From Mycolicibacterium wolinskyi (GTDB taxonomy: Bacteria > Actinomycetota > Actinomycetes > Mycobacteriales > Mycobacteriaceae): a DNA stretch of 64,000 nucleotides. The notes below the pieces were generated by a model. It was not told the DNA's origin. It worked only from the letters and a program-made list of their open reading frames with translations, and ran no database searches. Location: contig NZ_LQQA01000033.1 of assembly GCF_002101965.1 (NCBI RefSeq), positions 62,001 to 126,000 on the forward strand. The letters are read 5' to 3'. Both the position numbers and the translations under genes were made by a program. Below are positions 7,892 through 15,421 of this stretch, one piece after another (positions within the stretch are counted from its first letter, which is position 1; every line of letters starts with the position of its first letter).

Positions 7892-8875
7892 ATGTGGGAC
7901 CGGCCGACCCTCCACGACGTGGCGCAGCGGGCAGGAGTTTCGCGCGCCCTGGTGTCCATCGTGATGCGGGACGCCCCCGGTGCCAGCGAGGCCACCCGCG
8001 AGCGAGTCCGCCGGGCCGCCGACGAAATCGGTTACCGGCCCGATCCCCGTGCGCGCATGCTGCGCTCAGCGCGCACCAACCTGCTCGGCGTTGTCTTCAC
8101 CGCGAGCCAGGAATTCCACGCCGGTTTGGTCGACGGCGTCTACCGCGCGGCCGAATTGCGTGGCTATGACGTCCTGCTGAGTTGCGTGACGCCGCACCAC
8201 GGTGAACGGCAGGCCGTACGCACCCTTCTCGACAACCGCGTCGAGGCGCTGGTGCTGATCGGCCCCGAACTGCCCACACGCGAACTGATCGAACTCGACA
8301 CCCGGCTGCCGGTCGTTACGGTGGCACGCAAGCTCCGCGGTGTCGACGCCGTCCGCAGCGACGACGCGGTCGGTGCCGGACTCGCGGTCGACCACCTGGC
8401 TGGGCTCGGCCATCGCGCGATCACATATCTCGACGGCGGCCGAGCCCCCGGCGCCGCGGAACGCCGCAAGGGACTTCGCAAGGCCGCCGACGCCGCAGGC
8501 GTGGCCGCGACCATCGCCGCCGGCGGCATCACCGAACGCGAAGGCGCAGCCGCCGCCACCGCGTTGCTTGCCACCGAATCAGCGCTGCCCGCCGCGGTGT
8601 TCGCGTTCAACGACCGCTGCGCGCTCGGGTTCGTCGACGTCGCGATCCGGGCCGGCGTGCGAGTGCCGTCCGACGTGTCGGTGGTCGGATTCGACGACAG
8701 TCCGCTGGCCGGCCTCGCCCACGTCGATCTCACCACCGTCGGACAGGACAGCGCGCAGCTCGCAGAACTGGCGGTCGGGCGTGCCGTCGAGCGCATCGAC
8801 GGCACCGGCTCCCGGGTCGATCTCGTGTGCGAGCCCAAGTTGGTGGTGCGAGGCTCGACGGCGGCCCCCAGGTGA
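7892..8875 (+). CDS. LacI family transcriptional repressor
   Basis: The 327-residue LacI/GalR protein has an N-terminal helix-turn-helix (TLHDVAQRAGVSRALVSIVM, residues 6-25), the hinge region and a periplasmic-binding-protein-like sensor. The segment VPSDVSVVGFDDSPLAGLAH is the classic C-terminal signature. No ribosome-binding site precedes ATG 7892 and the operator abuts it, so the mRNA may be leaderless. The effector is presumably the sugar or cyclitol handled by the divergent dehydrogenase/isomerase operon. Confidence 0.92.
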   Translation: MWDRPTLHDVAQRAGVSRALVSIVMRDAPGASEATRERVRRAADEIGYRPDPRARMLRSARTNLLGVVFTASQEFHAGLVDGVYRAAELRGYDVLLSCVTPHHGERQAVRTLLDNRVEALVLIGPELPTRELIELDTRLPVVTVARKLRGVDAVRSDDAVGAGLAVDHLAGLGHRAITYLDGGRAPGAAERRKGLRKAADAAGVAATIAAGGITEREGAAAATALLATESALPAAVFAFNDRCALGFVDVAIRAGVRVPSDVSVVGFDDSPLAGLAHVDLTTVGQDSAQLAELAVGRAVERIDGTGSRVDLVCEPKLVVRGSTAAPR

Positions 8876-8887
8876 GGCCGCGGTGAG

Positions 8888-9901
8888 TCACCGGGGCGGC
8901 AACCCTGCCGCACGGTAGGCCGCATCGACATAGCCCATGTTGGCGACCGCGTCGGCGAGGCCGAACGGCAGCGGTGCCCCATGCTGTACGTGGTCGGCGA
9001 ACGCCTGCAGTTGATAGGTGTAGCTGGCGCGGGTGCCCAGGCGCTCGACCCGGGTTCCTGCCGCCGAACGGACGGTCAATCGGTCGTCGTCGTTGGGTCG
9101 GATGAAGTCGTGGACCAACGCGTCCCCGTGAGTTCCGGCGATGTGGATGGTGAACGAATAGTCCTCGGCCACCATCGAATTGGCGCTCAGCCCCGTACAC
9201 CCACCGGGAAATGCGAGGTCGACGTCACAGGACGCGTCGACCCCAGGCGTCCGCTCCTCGGCACGCGCCCGCACGACGGACGGTTCTCCGCCCAGCCCGT
9301 CGATGTCGCGTCGGCCCAGTGCCCGCATGACGTGCATGCCGTAGCAGCCGAGGTCCATCAGCGCGCCGCCGGCGAGATCCAGCGACCAGCGAGGATCGTC
9401 GTCGGCTGGAAAGGGCATGGCCATCCGGACCTCGACGTGCGTGAGCCTGCCGAGTTCGCCGCTTTCCGCCAGCGCGAACGCGCGTTGGGTGACCGGATGG
9501 AAGTAATAGTGAAATCCCTCGAACACGGTGACGCCGGCGGCTTCCGCCGCCTGGGCGACGGCGGCTGCCTCGGACCTGTTGCGCGCGAACGGCTTCTCGC
9601 TGAGAACAGGCTTGCCGGCGGTAACGGCAGCCGCGTTCCATGGCGCGTGCAGGGCATTGGCCAGCGGGTTGTAGACGACATCCACCTCGGGGTCCTCGAT
9701 CACCTCGGCGTAAGAGCCGAGTACGCGTTCCACCCCGTACTTCTCGGCGAACGCCGCGGCCCGCCGCGGATCGCGGGCAGCCACGGCCACCAGGCGATGC
9801 CCGAGTTCCTGCGCGGGCCCGACGATCGCCTTCTCGGCGATGCGGGATGCGCCGAGCACGCCGATGCGAAGGCCCGTCATGCGCTCGCAAGCTTCGGTCA
9901 T
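8888..9901 (-). CDS. Gfo/Idh/MocA family oxidoreductase
   Basis: The 337-residue dehydrogenase begins its Rossmann fold at LRIGVLGASRIAEKAIVGPA. It has the EKP motif in PVLSEKPFARN and the substrate-domain signature GGALMDLGCYGMHVMRALG. It is closest in feel to trimeric xylose/dihydrodiol dehydrogenase-type members rather than myo-inositol dehydrogenase. It is the last gene of a four-gene leftward operon. Its ATG overlaps the stop of the iolE-like gene by 4 bp, which fixes the start at 9901; an internal ATG at 9880 also precedes the fold. Confidence 0.86.
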   Translation of the reverse strand: MTEACERMTGLRIGVLGASRIAEKAIVGPAQELGHRLVAVAARDPRRAAAFAEKYGVERVLGSYAEVIEDPEVDVVYNPLANALHAPWNAAAVTAGKPVLSEKPFARNRSEAAAVAQAAEAAGVTVFEGFHYYFHPVTQRAFALAESGELGRLTHVEVRMAMPFPADDDPRWSLDLAGGALMDLGCYGMHVMRALGRRDIDGLGGEPSVVRARAEERTPGVDASCDVDLAFPGGCTGLSANSMVAEDYSFTIHIAGTHGDALVHDFIRPNDDDRLTVRSAAGTRVERLGTRASYTYQLQAFADHVQHGAPLPFGLADAVANMGYVDAAYRAAGLPPR

Positions 9902-10833
9902 GCGCTGACGGACTTCAGATAAGCCACGCTCGCGACCACGTCGCGCACCGGCCCCTCGTCTGTCGGCTCGGCTTGCAGAATCGTGTCCTGCTCCAGCACG
10001 AACCAGCCGTCGAAGTCGTTGTCCCGCAAGACCGAGACGATCCCGGCGATGTCGACGTCGCCGGTACCCAACGGGGTGTACATGCCGGCCCGCACCGCAT
10101 CGGTGTAGGTGAGTTCACCGGCCTGGACGCGCGCCGCCAGCGCGGCGTCCACATCCTTGAGGTGCGTGTGCTTGATGCGGTGCGGCACGGCCTTCGCCAA
10201 CTCGAGCGGATCGGTGCCACCGATCAACAGGTGACCGGTGTCCAGGCACAGCGGGATCGACGATCCGGCCAGCACCCGATCCACATCCGACCGCGTCTCG
10301 ACCATGGTGCCGACATGCGGGTGCAGCACCGCAAGCAATCCGGCCTCGGCGGCGATGCGCGACAGCCGGTCGAGATTCGCCAGCAGCGTGGCCCACTGGT
10401 CGGCGTCGAGTTCGGGACGCGAATCGTAACCGTCGGACCCGGTGGCCGCGGCCAGCACGACCACACCGGCGCCCGCCGCGAGCAGCGATGCCAGCGGGCC
10501 CTCGAGGTCGCGCGCCGGATCGTGGTTCGCGTCGTGCAAGACCACCGGGACGAACCCACCGACACACGAGAGGGATTGCGCGTCAAGCACTTCGGTGAGC
10601 TCGGCAGGGTCGGCGGGCAGGAACCCGTCCGGCCCGAGTTCGGTCGCGGTCAACCCCGCACCGCGCATCTCGGTCAGCACCCGGTCGCGATGCAGCTGGT
10701 AACCCCAGCCGGGTACCTCGCACACCCCCCAGGAAATGGGCGCCCCGGCAATCTTGATTCCCCGGTCGCTTCGCTCCTGCCCGCCGATCTTGATTCCCCG
10801 GTCGCTTCGCTCCTGCCCGCCGACCTTGATCAC
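9898..10833 (-). CDS. Inosose dehydratase-like TIM barrel (IolE family) with N-terminal repeat
   Basis: The 311-residue xylose-isomerase-like barrel carries IKIAGAPISWGVCEVPGWGY, the opening of IolE-type 2-keto-myo-inositol dehydratases. Metal-site segments LCLDTGHLLIGG and IKHTHLKDVD follow. Start GTG 10833 overlaps the TGA of the upstream dehydrogenase by 4 bp. Oddly, two perfect 36-bp tandem copies insert GGQERSDRGIKI twice between the start and the IolE core, lengthening the N-terminus by 24 residues in frame. The function fits cyclitol catabolism beside an IolG-like gene; a related epimerase is possible. Confidence 0.85.
   Translation of the reverse strand: MIKVGGQERSDRGIKIGGQERSDRGIKIAGAPISWGVCEVPGWGYQLHRDRVLTEMRGAGLTATELGPDGFLPADPAELTEVLDAQSLSCVGGFVPVVLHDANHDPARDLEGPLASLLAAGAGVVVLAAATGSDGYDSRPELDADQWATLLANLDRLSRIAAEAGLLAVLHPHVGTMVETRSDVDRVLAGSSIPLCLDTGHLLIGGTDPLELAKAVPHRIKHTHLKDVDAALAARVQAGELTYTDAVRAGMYTPLGTGDVDIAGIVSVLRDNDFDGWFVLEQDTILQAEPTDEGPVRDVVASVAYLKSVSA
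10751..10822. repeat. Two perfect 36-bp tandem repeats inside the iolE-like start
   Basis: 10751-10786 and 10787-10822 are identical. A partial third unit, 10823-10830, matches the first 8 bp with one change. On the minus strand each unit encodes 12 residues and contains an AGGAG core, so it could also offer an internal ribosome-binding site. The 36-bp length keeps the frame. Confidence 0.9.
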
Positions 10834-11837
10834 GAGTTCCGAACCTCCTCGATGCGCACCGGCGTACCCCGGCGCAGTGACTCCGTGGCTGCCTCGGCGA
10901 GCCAGGCCACCTCGACCGCATCGGCCACGGTGGCTCCGGGGATCGCCTCGCCCTTGACCACCGAAACGAACGCGGCGAGCTCGGCGCGGAAGGCCTCGGT
11001 GAACCGGTCCATGAAGAAGTGGTGGTACGGCCCGGCCGGAAAATCGTTGCGCGGGTCCATGTTCTGCATCGGTGCGCCTTGGTCCCAGCCGGCGACGACC
11101 GTGTCGTTGAAGCCGTGCACCTCCAGGCGGCAGTCGTAACCCCGCGCGTTGTAGCGCGCTGCCGAGACGATGCCCAGCGCGCCGCCGTCGAATTTCACGA
11201 CCACCGCCGCGGTGTCGACATCGCCGTACTGGGCGAATCGTGGGTCGCCCTGCACGGTCCCGGTGGCATAGACCTCCACGGCGTTCTGCCCGGTGATCCA
11301 CCGCAGCACGTCGAAATCGTGGACGGCGCAATCGCGGAAGATCCCGCCCGAGTTCTTGATGTAGTCCATCGGCGGGGGAGCGGGGTCCATCGTCGTGCTC
11401 CGTACCGTGTGCAGGTGCCCGAGTGAGCCGGAGTCCACCGCGCGCTTGGCCGCGGCGAACGCGGCGTCGAACCGGCGCTGGTAGCCAATCTGGACAGGTA
11501 CCCCGGAGCGCGTGATCACCTCGGCGACATGCGCGCTCTCGGCGGCCGTCGACGCGATGGGCTTCTCGCAGAACGTGGGCAGTCCCCGGCCGACCGCAGC
11601 CAGCGTCAGCTCGGCGTGGGCCGGGGTGGCGGCCGCGACCACAACGCCGTCGATGCCGGAGTCCAGCAGGTCCTCGACCGAATCCGCCGGTTTCGCACCG
11701 TGTTTGGCCGCGACCGCGGCCACCACGTCAGCGCGCTCGTCGGCGACCACGAGGCCGTCGATGCCGTCGAGGCCACTGAGCGTGTCGACGTGGAAGGCGC
11801 CGATGCGCCCGAGTCCGATCACACCGAGCGTGGTCAT
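10830..11837 (-). CDS. Inositol 2-dehydrogenase-like Gfo/Idh/MocA oxidoreductase (IolG-like)
   Basis: The 335-residue protein starts with LGVIGLGRIGAFHVDTLSG and has the EKP motif in PTFCEKPIAS. It has the IolG-type segment GGIFRDCAVHDFDVLRWITG, whose Asp and His lie near the substrate. This matches inositol 2-dehydrogenases, which make 2-keto-myo-inositol, the substrate of the IolE-like enzyme encoded next. Its ATG overlaps the stop of the upstream dioxygenase-like gene by 4 bp. A close relative acting on another cyclitol cannot be excluded. Confidence 0.88.
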   Translation of the reverse strand: MTTLGVIGLGRIGAFHVDTLSGLDGIDGLVVADERADVVAAVAAKHGAKPADSVEDLLDSGIDGVVVAAATPAHAELTLAAVGRGLPTFCEKPIASTAAESAHVAEVITRSGVPVQIGYQRRFDAAFAAAKRAVDSGSLGHLHTVRSTTMDPAPPPMDYIKNSGGIFRDCAVHDFDVLRWITGQNAVEVYATGTVQGDPRFAQYGDVDTAAVVVKFDGGALGIVSAARYNARGYDCRLEVHGFNDTVVAGWDQGAPMQNMDPRNDFPAGPYHHFFMDRFTEAFRAELAAFVSVVKGEAIPGATVADAVEVAWLAEAATESLRRGTPVRIEEVRNS

Positions 11838-12994
11838 GGGATTCTCCGTTCGTTCTGCTGGTCCAGGATGGTGTCGAGGTCGGCGGGCGCGATCCCGTCG
11901 GCGAGCGCGGCCAGCACGGTGTCGACCTGGCTGGGCGGTGCGAGACTGCCGATGGGTTGATCGCTGTCGAGATTGGTCGGGAACGCATAGCCCTCGGCGG
12001 TGGCATTGACGACATTCGCCAGATCTCGCTCCGAACGCCCGGCCGCCTTCAACGCCAACAGTTCGGGATAGACGGCACGGAGCATCGCCGTGCGATCCAG
12101 TGATTCCATCGCCCTGCCGAACGGCGAGGAGATCTGCAGCAGATTGGCCATCCGCCGGATATCGGTCGATGTGTTGGCGCCCGCCCCGTGGTAGAGGGCC
12201 GGATTGAAGAACACCGCGTCGCCCTTGCGCAACGGAATCTGCACCTGGTGCGCGGCGAAGAACTCGATGAACTCGGGCCGGTAGAACGCGATGTAGCCGC
12301 CGGTGAACGTCTGTGAGTACGGCAGCAGCATGGTCGGGCCGCTCTCCAGCGGCATGTCGCAGTGGGCGACGGCGCCCTGCAGTGTCAGTGCGGGCGACAG
12401 CCGGTGCATGTGCGCCGGATAGTCCGCGAGCTGATCCGGTGTCACGAAACCGAGGTGGTAATCGCGATGCGGAACCTGCGCCGCGCCACCGGGATTGACG
12501 ACGTTGACCTGAGAGGTCACCTGATAGCGCGGGCCCAGCCAGGCTTGTGAGACCAGCGCCAGCACGTCGTTGGCGTAGTACTCGGCGTACACCCTCGGGT
12601 CGTGCATGGCCAGCTTCTGTGCCGCGTTCCAGATGCGGTCATTGGCGCCCGCCTTGCCGAAGTGGTCACCGGCCGCACCGCCTTTGGCATGTTGCGCCTC
12701 GATCACGGCGGTGAAGGCCGCGCCGGCCCGGTCGATCACGTCGCTCTCGAAGGCGCCTTCGAACACCACGACGCCGGGCCCGCCGGCGAGAGCGGCGATG
12801 AGCTCGGCCTGCAGGACGCGACGGTCTGCATCGTCGAGGCTTTGCGCTGCGTACACCGGCACATTGGCCCGGACCGCGACGGCATGCGGATAGTCCGCGG
12901 GATCGGTTCGGCGTGAGACGGACTCGCGAAAGTCGTCGAGGCTGCAGTCGGAGTCCTCGATCCAGGCGCGGTGCGCTGTGCCCAGTGAAGTCAT
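11834..12994 (-). CDS. Phytanoyl-CoA dioxygenase (PhyH) family protein
   Basis: The 386-residue Fe(II)/2-oxoglutarate dioxygenase has the facial-triad His-x-Asp in VPHRDYHLGF, the distal His in NPALYHGAGA, and a downstream Arg pair in DIRRMANLLQ suited to 2-oxoglutarate. Start ATG 12994 gives the natural N-terminus MTSLGTAHRAW; the open frame to 13036 has no support. It heads the four-gene operon with the IolG/IolE-like enzymes, so it probably hydroxylates or oxidatively opens a modified cyclitol or sugar. No standard inositol pathway includes such an enzyme. Confidence 0.85.
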   Translation of the reverse strand: MTSLGTAHRAWIEDSDCSLDDFRESVSRRTDPADYPHAVAVRANVPVYAAQSLDDADRRVLQAELIAALAGGPGVVVFEGAFESDVIDRAGAAFTAVIEAQHAKGGAAGDHFGKAGANDRIWNAAQKLAMHDPRVYAEYYANDVLALVSQAWLGPRYQVTSQVNVVNPGGAAQVPHRDYHLGFVTPDQLADYPAHMHRLSPALTLQGAVAHCDMPLESGPTMLLPYSQTFTGGYIAFYRPEFIEFFAAHQVQIPLRKGDAVFFNPALYHGAGANTSTDIRRMANLLQISSPFGRAMESLDRTAMLRAVYPELLALKAAGRSERDLANVVNATAEGYAFPTNLDSDQPIGSLAPPSQVDTVLAALADGIAPADLDTILDQQNERRIP

Positions 12995-13106
12995 GGCTGA
13001 AAGTCTTGCTGTGTGGTGTGCCACAATCAACCGCAAAAAGCCATCAAAAAACCATCATCATCTCCGCACGCGGTGGACTGCACGCCGGAGGAGAGGGGGC
13101 ACGCAT
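12995..13106. promoter_or_regulatory. Divergent promoter with TGTGG-N4-CCACA palindrome
   Basis: The 112-bp gap separates the dioxygenase operon from the second LacI-type gene. An inverted repeat TGTGGTGTGCCACA lies at 13012-13025, 18 bp from the operon start. It is a candidate operator for the adjacent regulator. A-rich repeated stretches (13033-13055) follow. GGAGGAGAGGGGG at 13087-13099 is the strong ribosome-binding site for 13107. Confidence 0.55.
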
Positions 13107-14111
13107 ATGGCGCACCGATACAAGGTTCGGGAAATCGCCCAGCAGTGCGGCTTGAGCGAGGCGACCGTCGATCGGGTGCTCAACAACCGGCCCGGGGTGC
13201 GGGAGAACACCCGCGACGAGGTACGCCAGGCGATCGCGGATCTGGACAAGCAGCGGGCGCAGTTGCGGCTCAACGGCCGTCGTTACCTGATCGACGTGGT
13301 GATGCAGACGCCGCAGCGGTTCTCTGACGCGTTCCGCGCGGCTGTCGAAGCCGAGCTGCCGGCGTTTGCACCGGCCATGTTGCGGGCACGGTTCCACCTG
13401 TGGGAATCCGGGTCCACCGCACAGATGGTCGACACCTTGACGCGCATCCGCAGCAGCCACGGCGTGGTGCTCAAGGCCGCCGACGAGCCCGAGGTGGCCG
13501 AGGCCGTCGACCATCTTGTCGCGTCGGGCGTGCCGGTGGTGACGTACGCGACGGACATCCCCACGAGTTCGCGGTGTGCGTACGTCGGCATCGACAACCA
13601 CGGTGCCGGGGTGACGGCGGCCTACCTGATCGAGCAGTGGCTCGGGCCTGCGCCGTCGGGGGTCCTGATCACCGTGAGCCGCACGGTCTTCCGGGGCGAG
13701 GGGGAACGCGAGGTGGGGTTTCGGTCGGGCCTGCGGGCTTCCGGGCGCCCCGTCGTCGAGGTGACCGACAGCGACGGTATCGACGCAACCAACGAAGGGC
13801 TCGTCCTCGACGCCCTGCAGCGCCATCCGTGGGTGGAGGCCGTCTATTCGCCCGGCGGTGGCAACCTGGCCACCGTTTCGGCGTTCGACAAGCTCGGTCG
13901 GACCTGCAAGGTCTTCGTCGCCCACGACCTCGACGCCGACAACCGCAGACTGCTGCGCGACGGCCGGATCTCGGTGGTGCTGCACAACGACCTGCGCGCC
14001 GACGCACGGCTCGCGATGCGCTTGATCCTGCAGCAACACGGTGCACTACCAGCCGAAACCGTCCGTCCGGCGCCCATCCAGGTGATCACCCCCTACAACC
14101 TGCCCGCGTGA
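13107..14111 (+). CDS. LacI-type regulator with sugar-binding (Peripla_BP_4-like) sensor
   Basis: The 334-residue protein has an N-terminal helix-turn-helix, VREIAQQCGLSEATVDRVLN (residues 6-25), followed by the LacI hinge. The sensor half resembles periplasmic sugar-binding proteins: TYATDIPTSSRCAYVGIDNH, then VEAVYSPGGGNLATVSAF. ATG 13107 is chosen for the ribosome-binding site just upstream; the frame is open to 12978 but untypical. It is divergent from the dioxygenase/iolG/iolE operon, the expected target. The ligand is probably a cyclitol or its keto form. Confidence 0.88.
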   Translation: MAHRYKVREIAQQCGLSEATVDRVLNNRPGVRENTRDEVRQAIADLDKQRAQLRLNGRRYLIDVVMQTPQRFSDAFRAAVEAELPAFAPAMLRARFHLWESGSTAQMVDTLTRIRSSHGVVLKAADEPEVAEAVDHLVASGVPVVTYATDIPTSSRCAYVGIDNHGAGVTAAYLIEQWLGPAPSGVLITVSRTVFRGEGEREVGFRSGLRASGRPVVEVTDSDGIDATNEGLVLDALQRHPWVEAVYSPGGGNLATVSAFDKLGRTCKVFVAHDLDADNRRLLRDGRISVVLHNDLRADARLAMRLILQQHGALPAETVRPAPIQVITPYNLPA

Positions 14112-14220
14112 CTACCTCGACGCGCTCGCAGCTTCTCCAGCTACCATTTCGCCCCACGGCCACATGGGTATGTGTGGACCGCCGCCAGACTGTGACCGAA
14201 TACGACCGGGGGACTCATCC

Positions 14221-15069
14221 ATGCCGCGAGAGCTAGTCCCGGGCGTGACCGTGCTCGGCAACCTGGCGATCGACATCATCAACGGGGCCGAGCCGAGCCC
14301 CGGTGGTTGCGCGTCGTTCGCGGGTGTCGCGCTGCAAGCCGCCGGTGGCGCGGGGCGGATCGTGGCGATGGGTGCCGAGGACGACCATGCGCTGTTCGAT
14401 CCGCTGCTCGAGCGGTTCGGGTCGCTGGTCCAGATCCTGCCGTCCGGCGTGACGAGTTCGTTCAGCCTCGATTACGACGACACCGACCATCGCCATATGG
14501 GGGTCGAGGCGATCGGTCCGGTGTGGACCCCCGACGACATCGACGCCGCCGATCCCGTCACGACGTGGGTGCACCTCGCGCCGTTGCTGCGAACGGATTT
14601 CCCGGCCGACACCCTCGCCGCGCTGGCCGCCCGCGGGCACCGCGTCGCATACGACGGGCAGGGCCTGGTGCGGGCCGACCGGCTTGGGCCGCTCGTCGAG
14701 GACCGGCATTTTCCTGCTGAACTCCTCGCCCATCTGGACATCCTCAAGCTCGCCGAGGACGAGGCCGTCATCGTGGCCGACGGCCCCTTCGACGCATCGA
14801 CCGCGCAGCGCCTCGGCGTGCCCGAAATCCTGGTGACGTACGGATCCGAGGGCTGCGACATCTACGTGGACGGCACGGTCCTGCGGGTCCCCGCCGCCTG
14901 GCGGGTGCTCGGCGTGCAGACGACGGGCGCGGGCGACATGTTCACCGCTTGCTACGTCGCGCACCGGGCCGCCGGGGCCGATCCGCGCCGCGCCGCGGAA
15001 TCGGCCAGCGCACTGGTAGCCCACGAGTTGGACAAGCGCATACACGTCTGCTCGGCCGATCGCGTGTAA
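14221..15069 (+). CDS. PfkB family carbohydrate kinase
   Basis: The 282-residue ribokinase-fold protein has an N-terminal glycine-rich substrate lid (SPGGCASFAGVALQAAGGAG) and the PfkB signature LGVQTTGAGDMFTACYVAHR. The Asp of GAGD is the catalytic base and ATP is the phosphate donor. It probably phosphorylates the ketose or keto acid from the adjacent island, equivalent in position to IolC, though it is shorter. ATG 14221 gives the usual N-terminus; an in-frame ATG at 14164 is possible. A terminator-like hairpin follows at 15131-15152. Confidence 0.83.
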   Translation: MPRELVPGVTVLGNLAIDIINGAEPSPGGCASFAGVALQAAGGAGRIVAMGAEDDHALFDPLLERFGSLVQILPSGVTSSFSLDYDDTDHRHMGVEAIGPVWTPDDIDAADPVTTWVHLAPLLRTDFPADTLAALAARGHRVAYDGQGLVRADRLGPLVEDRHFPAELLAHLDILKLAEDEAVIVADGPFDASTAQRLGVPEILVTYGSEGCDIYVDGTVLRVPAAWRVLGVQTTGAGDMFTACYVAHRAAGADPRRAAESASALVAHELDKRIHVCSADRV

Positions 15070-15130
15070 TCGCAGGTGGCACGGCCAAAACTCGACAGGT
15101 GTCAAGTTTGATCCGACGGTGCTAGCCGCG

Positions 15131-15152
15131 GGCTACTGGCGGGTAGCCTTTT
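15131..15152 (+). terminator. Terminator-like hairpin after the PfkB kinase gene
   Basis: GGCTAC (15131-15136) pairs with GTAGCC (15143-15148) around 6 nt, directly followed by TTTT. It is one of the few elements in the window with a T-run, so an intrinsic terminator of the rightward kinase transcript is reasonable. The stem is short. Confidence 0.55.
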
Positions 15153-15157
15153 CCTTA

Positions 15158-15172
15158 GAGAATGACATTCTC
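15158..15172. promoter_or_regulatory. 15-bp perfect palindrome upstream of korA
   Basis: GAGAATGACATTCTC has perfect 7-bp arms around a single central base and is flanked by TTA on the left and TAA on the right. Size and symmetry fit a dimeric repressor site. It does not match the IdeR box I remember, and I cannot name the factor. Its position makes it a candidate regulator of korAB. Confidence 0.5.
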
Positions 15173-15421
15173 CTAAACGTGACGAAAACCACACTTGTGT
15201 CTCAAACCGGCCGCCTTCACGTCAGTGAACAGCGCCTTCGGTGACGACTCGCCCGCGTGTCAAGCCCCACCGCGGTGAAGTGGAGCCTAAGAACAGTGCA
15301 ATAATCGGTACTGGTAGTGACATCAAAATTTGGTGGACGTTGAGCCGGCGGCGCATCGTATGGAAGCGCCGTTGTACAGAGCGGTGAAACGTGGCCGAAG
15401 AACGCGTGAAAGGCGGGAGCC

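Larger units (their letters stand above)
15070..15421 (+). promoter_or_regulatory. korAB upstream region, 352 bp without a gene
   Basis: After the kinase stop there is a hairpin with a T-run, then a 15-bp palindrome (both listed separately), then about 250 bp up to the korA start with no good reading frame. The region is less GC-rich than its flanks. AGGCGGGAG at about 15410-15418 is the ribosome-binding site for korA. The korAB promoter probably lies near the palindrome, implying a long leader. Confidence 0.5.
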
